DNA of 64,000 nt from Duganella sp. 1411 (GTDB lineage Bacteria > Pseudomonadota > Gammaproteobacteria > Burkholderiales > Burkholderiaceae_D). The notes beneath the pieces are model-generated. The model ran no database searches. It saw only the letters and a list, made by a program, of their open reading frames with translations, and was not told the origin of the DNA. Numbering within the stretch: position 1 is the first letter of the stretch; each line of letters starts with the position of its first letter. Made by a program: the position numbers and the translations under genes. This document shows positions 57,274-64,000 of the stretch, piece by piece. Location: NCBI RefSeq assembly GCF_017833525.1, contig NZ_JAFICD010000001.1, positions 1,302,001 through 1,366,000 of the forward strand, read 5' to 3'.

Positions 57274-58703
57274 CGGCGCGCGGCATCGGCCTGGCCGCCA
57301 TGCTGGCGTTGACGGCCTGCCTGTGCGGCCCGGCATCGGCCCGCGCCCAGCAACCGCAAGCGCCGCAGGATGCCACGCCGGCCCGGGTGGCCACCGGCGC
57401 GGCGCCGCCGGCCGGCGACGAACAGGTGCTGCCGCCCGCCGACGACCCGGCCCACGATCCCGGCGCCCACCAGCTGCTGGTGATGCTGCGCCTGCCCGCC
57501 ACGCACTACCGGCCCGACGCCACCTACGGCGGCCGCTACATCGACGACAGCGGCAGCGCCGGACGCCGGCGCCGCGCCGAGGCGCTGGCGCAGCAGCACG
57601 GGCTGACGGTGGTCGAGGGCTGGGCCATGTCGCTGCTCGGCATCGACTGCTACGTGATGCGCTACCAGGACAACGCCGACGCCGCCCGCATCATCGAGCA
57701 GCTGTCGCGCGATCCGCAGGTGGAGTGGGCGCAGCCGGTGGCCCGCTTCGAGGGCATGGGCGGGCAAGCGCCGGCGGCGGCGGCCGGCGCCGGCGCGGCC
57801 GACGCGCTGTACCCGGTGCAGCCGGCGGCCCGCTACTGGCACGTGGCGGACCTGCACCGCTACGCCACCGGCCGCGAAGTCCGCGTCGCGGTGATCGACA
57901 GCGGCATCGACGCCAACCATCCGGACCTGGCGGGGCAATTGGACGTCAACGCCAACTTCGTCGACAACGGCGGGCCGCCACCGGAAATCCACGGCACCGC
58001 CGTCGCCGGCATCATCGCCGCGCGCAGCGGCAACGGCGGCATCGTCGGCGTCGCGCCCCAGGCCAGGCTGATGGGCCTGCGGGCCTGCTGGCAACTGCCC
58101 AACCTGAGTACCCGATGTAACAGCTTCACGCTGAGCAAAGCGCTCAACTACGCCATCCTCAACGGCGCCAAAGTCATCAACCTGAGCCTGTCCGGTCCGC
58201 CCGACAGGCTTTTGGACCGTTTACTGGACGTCGCGCTCGAGCGCGGCATCGGCGTGGTCGGCGCCATCGACGCCCAGGCCAGCGCGCCGGGCTTCCCGGC
58301 CAGCCATCGCGGCGTGCTGGCCGTGGCCTCGCAACCGAACGTCAAGGTGACGGGCAATTTCGCGCCGGTGAGCGCCGCCGCGCTGATGCTCAAGGCGTCC
58401 GCCGCGGCCGGTCTGGAGCGCCCGCTGTTCGCCCCCGGCAACGACGTGCCGACCACGGCGCCGGGCGCGCGCTGGTCGTTCGTCAGCGGCAGCTCGTACG
58501 CGGCGGCCCACGTATCGGGCATGCTGGCCTTGCTGGGCGAATTGCAGCCAGGCGCCACGCCGGCACAGTTGCGGCGCATGTTGCAGCCGCCGGAAGTGTT
58601 GAACGCTGTTAATATTGACGCATGCGCCACTATTTCCCATCTCATCAGCCATTGCAGCTGCGGCTGCGCCGTCAAAACCAGCCAGCGCGGCGCCAATCCG
58701 TGA
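57270..58703 (+). CDS. Subtilisin-type serine protease (S8)
   Basis: The start is GTG at 57270, overlapping the anti-sigma stop. The 477-residue protein has a signal peptide (to about residue 26), a propeptide region (about 66-160) and a peptidase S8 domain with Asp210 (VAVIDSGIDANHPDL), His241 (EIHGTAVAGIIAA) and Ser409 (VSGSSYAAAHVSGM). It ends with a cysteine-rich tail (DACATISHLISHCSCGCAV). It should be periplasmic or secreted. It is overlapped by the next gene's GTG start. The propeptide-like domain on the anti-sigma factor makes a regulatory link likely. Confidence 0.9.
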   Translation: MTARGIGLAAMLALTACLCGPASARAQQPQAPQDATPARVATGAAPPAGDEQVLPPADDPAHDPGAHQLLVMLRLPATHYRPDATYGGRYIDDSGSAGRRRRAEALAQQHGLTVVEGWAMSLLGIDCYVMRYQDNADAARIIEQLSRDPQVEWAQPVARFEGMGGQAPAAAAGAGAADALYPVQPAARYWHVADLHRYATGREVRVAVIDSGIDANHPDLAGQLDVNANFVDNGGPPPEIHGTAVAGIIAARSGNGGIVGVAPQARLMGLRACWQLPNLSTRCNSFTLSKALNYAILNGAKVINLSLSGPPDRLLDRLLDVALERGIGVVGAIDAQASAPGFPASHRGVLAVASQPNVKVTGNFAPVSAAALMLKASAAAGLERPLFAPGNDVPTTAPGARWSFVSGSSYAAAHVSGMLALLGELQPGATPAQLRRMLQPPEVLNAVNIDACATISHLISHCSCGCAVKTSQRGANP

Positions 58704-59401
58704 GGTCGACGGGCGGCGCGCTGGCCCTGGCCTGCCTGGGCGTACTGCCGTTGCCGCCGGCCGCCGCGCAGGTCGACATCAGCGGCAGCGTCGCGCTGCA
58801 ATCGGAATACCGCTACCGCGGCCAGAACCCGGGCAAGGGCAACGCCGTGCCGCAGGTCACCGTCAATATCGACGGCGTGGCAGGCTGGTATCTGGGCGGC
58901 TTCGCCAGCGAAATGACCATCGGCGACGACGACGGCTACAAGCTGCAGGGCTACGCCGGCTACGCGCGGCGGATGGCGTCGGGCGCCAGCTGGGAGGCCG
59001 GATGCAGCCGCATCACCTACACGCAGGCGCACGCGAACGACTTTTCCGAGTGCTACGCGGGCCTGAGCTTCGCGCGTGGCAGCACGCGGATCTACTATTC
59101 GCCCAAATATCTGGGTTTTCCGGTGAAGACGGTGTACGCGGAAGTCAGCGCGTTCTACCCGGTGCATCCGCGCTTCAATCTGGTCGCCCATGCGGGCGTG
59201 CTGCATAACATCAGCGGGGGCTACTGGCCGGGCATCCCGACCTCGTCGCGCATCGACGCGCGCCTCGGCGTCGGCGTCCCGTTCGGCAATTGGACCGTGC
59301 AAGTGGCCCGCGAATATGTGCAGGACGACGGCCGGCGCTACGCATGGTACCCGGTGCATCCGCCCAAATCGTGGAGCTTGGGATTGACCTACGCGTTTTA
59401 A
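58700..59401 (+). CDS. TorF-family putative porin
   Basis: The start is placed at GTG 58700 (overlapping the protease stop, GTGA), which puts a clean signal peptide first (RSTGGALALACLGVLPLPPAAAQ). An upstream ATG at 58622 would need an 82-base overlap and adds a basic stretch without signal-peptide character. The 233-residue mature part is beta-rich and ends in Phe (SLGLTYAF), and the pattern VDISGSVALQSEYRYRGQNPG matches the TorF family. It is the last gene of the sigma-factor operon. Its stop overlaps that of the convergent DUF4259 gene (TTTAAA). Confidence 0.85.
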   Translation: MRSTGGALALACLGVLPLPPAAAQVDISGSVALQSEYRYRGQNPGKGNAVPQVTVNIDGVAGWYLGGFASEMTIGDDDGYKLQGYAGYARRMASGASWEAGCSRITYTQAHANDFSECYAGLSFARGSTRIYYSPKYLGFPVKTVYAEVSAFYPVHPRFNLVAHAGVLHNISGGYWPGIPTSSRIDARLGVGVPFGNWTVQVAREYVQDDGRRYAWYPVHPPKSWSLGLTYAF

Positions 59402-59820
59402 ACGGCGGCGACCAGGCGTCCGCGCAACTCCTCCACCGACGCGCGCCACGCCTCGTAATGCTCGCTCTCGGCCCACAGCTCGCGCAACTCCGATTGCTCC
59501 GACAGGATGCGCGCGATGACCTGCAAGGCCTTGTCCTCCAGATCGGCGCGCTGGCGCGCCTTGGGCTTGCGCGCGGCGACCCACGCGTCGACCGCCGCGC
59601 TGTCCTCGCCGGCGGCGCCGCCCTTGCCCTGCAAGCGCGCCAGCACCTCGATGGCCACCAGCGCCTCCGCCGCGAACGGCGCCTCCAGCTCGCCGGCGCT
59701 GGTGTCGAGCGCCGTGTCGAGCGTGTCCTCGACGGCGTCCAGATTGCTGGTCTGGGCCAGATCCTCGGCCCAGTCCTGCGCGTAGTCGTTGCCGAAAGCG
59801 TCCACCGCCCATGTACCCAT
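59398..59820 (-). CDS. DUF4259 protein
   Basis: The 140-residue acidic protein starts MGTWAVDAFGNDYAQDWAEDLAQTSNLDAVEDTLDTALD, the conserved beginning of the DUF4259 family. The rest is helical (AALVAIEVLARLQGKGG, DLEDKALQVIARILSEQSELRELW). There is no signal or membrane segment. The function is unknown. It is convergent with the porin, sharing overlapping stop codons. Confidence 0.85.
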   Translation of the reverse strand: MGTWAVDAFGNDYAQDWAEDLAQTSNLDAVEDTLDTALDTSAGELEAPFAAEALVAIEVLARLQGKGGAAGEDSAAVDAWVAARKPKARQRADLEDKALQVIARILSEQSELRELWAESEHYEAWRASVEELRGRLVAAV

Positions 59821-59830
59821 ATTCCGCTCC

Positions 59831-60781
59831 CTATGCTTTGGCGGGTTTGATCAGCGACGCGTCCTTCTGCGTTTTTACCACTTGCATCGCGGTCGCGATC
59901 AAGCCGCTCATCTCACCCAGGTTGGCCGGGATGATAATCGAATTATTGGTTTTTGCAAGCTGGCCGAAAGCACCGACATACTGCTCCGCCACCTTCAGGT
60001 TGACCGCGTCCTCGCCACCGGGCTCGCGGATCGCCGCGCCCACCTGGCGCAGCGCCGAGGCGTTGGCCTCCGCCAGCGCGACGATGGCCGCCGCCTGGCC
60101 CTCGGCGCGGTTGATGGCCGCCTGCTTGTCGCCTTCCGAGCGGGCGATCTGCGCTTCGCGTTCGCCGTTGGCGATGTTGATCTGTTCCTGCTTGCGGCCT
60201 TCGGAGGCGGCGATTAGCGCCCGCTTTTCGCGCTCGGCGGTGATCTGCGCCTGCATCGCGTGCAGGATCTCCTTCGGCGGCGTCAGGTCCTTGATCTCGT
60301 AACGCAGCACCTTCACGCCCCAGTTGGCGGCCGATTCATCGATCGCGTTGACCACGGTGGTGTTGATATGGTCGCGCTCCTCGAAAGTCTTGTCGAGCTC
60401 CATGCGGCCGATCACCGAGCGCAAGGTGGTCTGCGCCAGTTGCGTGATCGCGGCGATGTAGTTCGACGATCCGTACGACGCCCGCATGGCGTCGGTGATC
60501 TGGAAGTACAAGATGCCGTCGACCTGCAGCTGCGTGTTGTCCTTGGTGATGCACACCTGCGGCGGCACGTCCAGCGGGATCTCCTTGAGCACGTGCTTGT
60601 AGGCGATGCGGTCGACGAACGGGATCACGATGTTGAGGCCGGGCCCCAAGGTCGCGTGATATTTGCCGAGCCGCTCGACCACCCACGCGTGCTGCTGCGG
60701 CACCACGTTGATGGTCTTGAACACGAACACCAACGCCAGGACAAACAACACCAGGCTTACATTACCAAAACTGATATCCAT
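59831..60781 (-). CDS. SPFH-domain stomatin/QmcA-like membrane protease regulator
   Basis: The 316-residue protein has an N-terminal membrane span (residues 5-23), the SPFH core (VVPQQHAWVVERLGKYHATLGPGLNIVIPFVDRIAYKH), then a long helical region (ITAEREKRALIAASEGRKQEQINIANGEREAQIARSEGDKQAAINRAEGQA). It fits the stomatin/QmcA family, forming large membrane rings. NfeD follows upstream, 23 bases before its start, so the pair is an operon. It ends at a short gap from the DUF4259 gene. Confidence 0.95.
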   Translation of the reverse strand: MDISFGNVSLVLFVLALVFVFKTINVVPQQHAWVVERLGKYHATLGPGLNIVIPFVDRIAYKHVLKEIPLDVPPQVCITKDNTQLQVDGILYFQITDAMRASYGSSNYIAAITQLAQTTLRSVIGRMELDKTFEERDHINTTVVNAIDESAANWGVKVLRYEIKDLTPPKEILHAMQAQITAEREKRALIAASEGRKQEQINIANGEREAQIARSEGDKQAAINRAEGQAAAIVALAEANASALRQVGAAIREPGGEDAVNLKVAEQYVGAFGQLAKTNNSIIIPANLGEMSGLIATAMQVVKTQKDASLIKPAKA

Positions 60782-60804
60782 CTACACTCTCCGGTTGATT
60801 AATC

Positions 60805-61236
60805 TTAGCCTGCCACGATCAGGCGGCTGCCGCGCACTTCGCATATCTTGTAGTGGCCCGGCGGAGGGTTCGCCCCCGGCGGGTTGCGATCGAGCTCCAC
60901 GTCCCACAACGCGCCCCGGTACATCACGCGCGCCGCGCCGTCCTGCCAGGCCGGCACGTTGACCGTCTGGCCGATATCCATGTTGACGTTGGGATCGCGC
61001 TCGGCGCGCACGCCGCTTGCCAGCTTGCCGAAACGGCTGCGGCGCAGCGCGAAGGTGGCGCCCACGCCCACCAGTGCGGCCACCAGCGTCTGTAGCGCCG
61101 GCCCGAGGCCCAGCAGCGCGGCCAGCGCGCCGGCGCCAAGCCCGATGGCGATCATCAGCAGGTAGAAGGTGCCGATGAACAGTTCGACGATGACGAGCGC
61201 GCCGGCGGCGACCAGCCAGTAACTCCATTCAGCCAT
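60805..61236 (-). CDS. NfeD-family protein
   Basis: The 143-residue protein has two to three membrane spans (about 6-24, 27-45 and 47-66) and a C-terminal OB-fold domain (about 80-143; MDIGQTVNVPAWQDGAARVMYRGALWDVELD). It has no N-terminal ClpP-like protease domain, so it belongs to the short NfeD group that pairs with SPFH proteins. It is the first gene of the pair with the stomatin gene. It is thought to help organise the SPFH assembly. Confidence 0.92.
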   Translation of the reverse strand: MAEWSYWLVAAGALVIVELFIGTFYLLMIAIGLGAGALAALLGLGPALQTLVAALVGVGATFALRRSRFGKLASGVRAERDPNVNMDIGQTVNVPAWQDGAARVMYRGALWDVELDRNPPGANPPPGHYKICEVRGSRLIVAG

Positions 61237-61266
61237 GATGTTCTCCCATTACGACGGTTGAAAAAT

Positions 61267-61309
61267 GCAAAAACCCCCGCTTCCCGGACCGGGACACGAG
61301 GGTTTTTGC
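61267..61309. terminator. Bidirectional terminator between ppsA and the NfeD gene
   Basis: GCAAAAACCC at one end and GGGTTTTTGC at the other frame an inner CCCGG/CCGGG stem. The A- and T-runs suit both strands. It lies downstream of ppsA (minus strand) and upstream of the NfeD promoter. Confidence 0.85.
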
Positions 61310-61399
61310 AGCAAGACAGATGGTATTGATAGAGTTTTTTGCAACTAAATTCGACAACTCCAGTCTATACCATTTTCAGCCAGGGTCAAACTTTATTAT

Positions 61400-63829
61400 T
61401 TACTTCTGCAGCGCGGCCAGTTTCTGCCACGTGTCGATCACCGAGTCCGGGTTCAGCGACATCGACTCGATGCCCTGCTCCATCAGCCAGACCGCGAAGT
61501 CCGGATGGTCGGAAGGACCCTGGCCGCAGATGCCGATGTACTTGCCCTGCGCGCGGCACGCCTTGATCGCCAGCGACAGCAGCGCCTTGACGGCCGGATC
61601 GCGCTCGTCGAAGTCGGCCGCCAGCAGCGCCATGCCGGAGTCGCGGTCCAGGCCCAGGGTCAGTTGGGTCAGATCGTTGGAACCGATCGAGAAGCCGTCG
61701 AAGTGCTCCAGGAACTGATCGGCCAGGATCGCGTTCGACGGCACTTCGCACATCATGATCAGACGCAGTTCGTTCTCGCCGCGCACCAGGCCGTTCTTGG
61801 CCAGCAGGTTGACGACCTTCTCGGCCTGGCCCAGCGTGCGCACGAACGGCACCATGATCTCGACGTTGGTCAAGCCCATGTCGTTACGCACGCGCTTCAT
61901 CGCCAGGCATTCCATTTCGAACGCGCCGGCGAAGTCCTCGGCCAGGTAGCGCGCCGCGCCGCGGAAGCCCAGCATCGGGTTTTCCTCGTCCGGCTCATAG
62001 CGCGAACCGCCGATCAGCTTTTTGTACTCGTTCGACTTGAAGTCGGACATGCGCACGATCACCGGCTTCGGCCAGAAGGCGGCGGCGATGGTGGCGATAC
62101 CCTCGGCCAGCTTGTCGACGTAGAAGGCCTTCGGCGAGGCGTGGCCGCGCGCGACCGACTCCACCGCTTTTTTCAGGTCCGCGTCGATGTTCGGGTATTC
62201 CAGGATCGCCTTCGGATGGACGCCGATGTTGTTGTTGATGATGAATTCCAGCCGCGCCAGGCCGACGCCGGCATTCGGCACGGACTGGAAGTCGAACGCC
62301 AGCTGCGGATTGCCGACGTTGAGCATGATCTTGGTCGGCAGCTTAGGCAGCTCGCCGCGCGCCACTTCCGACACTTCCGTCTCCAGCAGGCCGTCGTAGA
62401 TCTTGCCCTCGTCGCCTTCGGCGCAGGACACGGTGACGAAGGTGCCGTCCTTGAGCACTTCGGTGGCGTCGCCGCAGCCGACGACCGCCGGCACGCCCAG
62501 TTCGCGGGCGATGATCGCCGCGTGGCAGGTGCGGCCGCCGCGGTTGGTGACGATCGCCGAGGCGCGCTTCATGACCGGTTCCCAGTTAGGATCGGTCATG
62601 TCGGCCACCAGCACGTCGCCCGGCTGCACGCGTTCCATGTCGGCCGGGTCGTGGATCACGCGCACCGGACCGGCGCCGATCTTCTGGCCGATCGCGCGGC
62701 CGGAGGCCAGCACGGTGCCGCTCGATTTCAGTTTGAAGCGCTGCTGCACGTCGGTCGCCTTCTGCTGCGACTTGACGGTCTCGGGACGCGCCTGCAGGAT
62801 GTACAGTTTGCCGTCGCGGCCATCCTTGCCCCACTCGATGTCCATCGGACGGCCGTAGTGGTTTTCGATGATGACGGCGTACTTGGCCAGTTCCACCACT
62901 TCGGTGTCGTTCAGCGAGTAGCGGTTGCGCATTTCCACCGGCACGTCGACGGTCTTGACCGAGCGGCCAGCCTTGGCTTCGCTGGTGAACTCCATCTTCA
63001 GCAGCTTGGAGCCGATGTTGCGGCGGATGACGGGCGATTTGCCTTTTTCCAGCATCGGTTTGTGGACGTAGAACTCGTCGGGATTGACCGCGCCCTGCAC
63101 CACCGTCTCGCCCAGGCCATAGCTGGAGGTGACGAAGACCACGTCCTTGAAGCCGGACTCGGTGTCGATGGTGAACATCACACCGGCCGCGCCCAGGTCG
63201 GAGCGGACCATGCGCTGCACGCCGGCCGACAACGCGACTTCGGCGTGGGTGAAGCCTTTGTGGACGCGGTACGAGATGGCGCGGTCGTTGTACAGCGAGG
63301 CGAAGACGTGCTTCATCGCGTCGAGCACGTTTTCGATGCCGACGACGTTGAGGAAGGTCTCCTGCTGGCCGGCGAAGGAGGCGTCCGGCAAATCCTCGGC
63401 GGTGGCCGACGAGCGCACGGCGAACGACATTTCGGTGCTCGAATCGGCGACCAGTTTGTCGTAGAAGGTCTCGATCTCGGCCTGCAGGCGTGGCTGGAAC
63501 GGGGTTTCGATGATCCATTGACGGATCTCGGCGCCCGCTTGCGCCAGCGAGCGCACGTCGTCGATGTTCAGATCGGCCAGGCGGTCGGCGATGCGTTCGG
63601 CCAGCGGCTTGCCGCCGCCGACGCTATACGACAGGAAGTCGCGGAACGCCTGCGCCGTGGTGGCGAAGCCGCCTGGCACGCGGACGCCGGCTTCGGCCAG
63701 TTGGCTGATCATTTCGCCCAGCGAGGCGTTCTTGCCGCCGACGGATTCGACATCCGTCATGCGCAAATTTTCGAACGACGCGACGTAAACCGCTTCGTTA
63801 TTTTGCTCCTTCAATGCTGCGTTAGACAT
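61400..63829 (-). CDS. ppsA: Phosphoenolpyruvate synthase
   Basis: The 809-residue enzyme makes PEP from pyruvate and ATP (with AMP and phosphate). It has an N-terminal ATP-grasp domain ([32 protein letters not shown]), the phosphohistidine domain ([21 protein letters not shown]) and a C-terminal PEP-binding barrel ([35 protein letters not shown]). The ATG at 63829 ([10 protein letters not shown]) was chosen because the conserved sequence begins there; the ORF extends another 35 codons without it. It allows gluconeogenesis. Confidence 0.96.
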   Translation of the reverse strand: MSNAALKEQNNEAVYVASFENLRMTDVESVGGKNASLGEMISQLAEAGVRVPGGFATTAQAFRDFLSYSVGGGKPLAERIADRLADLNIDDVRSLAQAGAEIRQWIIETPFQPRLQAEIETFYDKLVADSSTEMSFAVRSSATAEDLPDASFAGQQETFLNVVGIENVLDAMKHVFASLYNDRAISYRVHKGFTHAEVALSAGVQRMVRSDLGAAGVMFTIDTESGFKDVVFVTSSYGLGETVVQGAVNPDEFYVHKPMLEKGKSPVIRRNIGSKLLKMEFTSEAKAGRSVKTVDVPVEMRNRYSLNDTEVVELAKYAVIIENHYGRPMDIEWGKDGRDGKLYILQARPETVKSQQKATDVQQRFKLKSSGTVLASGRAIGQKIGAGPVRVIHDPADMERVQPGDVLVADMTDPNWEPVMKRASAIVTNRGGRTCHAAIIARELGVPAVVGCGDATEVLKDGTFVTVSCAEGDEGKIYDGLLETEVSEVARGELPKLPTKIMLNVGNPQLAFDFQSVPNAGVGLARLEFIINNNIGVHPKAILEYPNIDADLKKAVESVARGHASPKAFYVDKLAEGIATIAAAFWPKPVIVRMSDFKSNEYKKLIGGSRYEPDEENPMLGFRGAARYLAEDFAGAFEMECLAMKRVRNDMGLTNVEIMVPFVRTLGQAEKVVNLLAKNGLVRGENELRLIMMCEVPSNAILADQFLEHFDGFSIGSNDLTQLTLGLDRDSGMALLAADFDERDPAVKALLSLAIKACRAQGKYIGICGQGPSDHPDFAVWLMEQGIESMSLNPDSVIDTWQKLAALQK

Positions 63830-63988
63830 ATTGACACCTTTTGATGATAGAAATCTTCCAGCGGTGCGCAGACGCTTTGTTTCATTCTTGTTATTCTGGT
63901 CGTCGTGCAGCACAATCTTACCTATGGCGTCCATTCTACAGCCTGCGGCTCAAATTGACGATTCACAATCCTGACAGGCTTACATCAC

Positions 63989-64000
63989 ATGACACAAGAA
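63989..64000 (+). CDS. ppsR: Partial gene, probable PEP synthase regulator PpsR
   Basis: Only the first four codons (MTQE) are visible. A divergent ppsR (kinase/pyrophosphorylase controlling PpsA) next to ppsA is the common arrangement in betaproteobacteria, so this identity rests on context alone. Confidence 0.35.

Noticed and set aside
61505..63844. A 779-codon frame opposite ppsA.
   Set aside because: ppsA motifs are unambiguous on the minus strand, and the antisense product is His/Gly/Arg-biased.

Overview
The window is GC-rich chromosomal DNA from a betaproteobacterium of the Oxalobacteraceae type (Massilia, Duganella or a close relative). This rests on gene content and order (guaB-guaA, ratA-rnfH beside smpB, ppsA with a likely divergent ppsR), on two PEP-CTERM proteins, on MXKDX-repeat and NrsF/SigF genes, and on dense, often translationally coupled operons. 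It is inferred from the sequence, not from a database match. I saw no rRNA, tRNA, CRISPR array or complete insertion sequence.

Layout. 1-4250: a SigF/NrsF stress locus with divergent SigF-type promoters, reading into a cytochrome b / molybdopterin oxidoreductase / MXKDX-repeat operon, then a cytochrome b561-catalase pair. 4467-7935: a tightly overlapping operon of a photoactive-yellow-protein-like PAS protein, a diguanylate cyclase and a GGDEF-EAL protein. 7942-9111: an Xre/ParS antitoxin with a broken RES toxin. 9314-14000: a secreted alginate-lyase-like enzyme, an SDR, PhzF and a divergent MocR regulator. 15307-16128: three truncated genes (TehA, metallo-beta-lactamase, glutathione reductase) fused end to end. 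16125-21374: a redox operon divergent from a LysR regulator. 21415-26398: a PEP-CTERM protein, phospholipase C, and a TetR regulator divergent from a thioredoxin-reductase-like flavoprotein and a truncated methyltransferase.

26535-35116 is a hemicellulose-degrading cluster (GH43, GH74, CE4-type deacetylase) interleaved with two paralogous membrane-spanning AraC regulators. 35664-37697 looks like a 2-kb integrase-less genomic island at the 3' end of guaA, carrying HicAB, a MITE-like element and one cargo gene. guaA and guaB follow.

42537-50549 reads as a cellobionate-utilisation operon: LacI/GntR regulator with two matching operators, gluconokinase, GPH transporter, GH94 cellobionic-acid-phosphorylase-like enzyme and periplasmic GH3 beta-glucosidase. 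50593-55813 holds a HigBA-like pair, rnfH, ratA, smpB, two lipoproteins and a sirtuin. 55949-59401 is an ECF sigma / anti-sigma / subtilase / TorF-porin operon. The window ends with a stomatin-NfeD pair and ppsA.

The most interesting features are the PYP-cyclic-di-GMP operon, the transmembrane AraC pair, the compact guaA island with its displaced terminator, the anti-sigma factor ending in a subtilase-propeptide-like domain, and the cellobionate operon.
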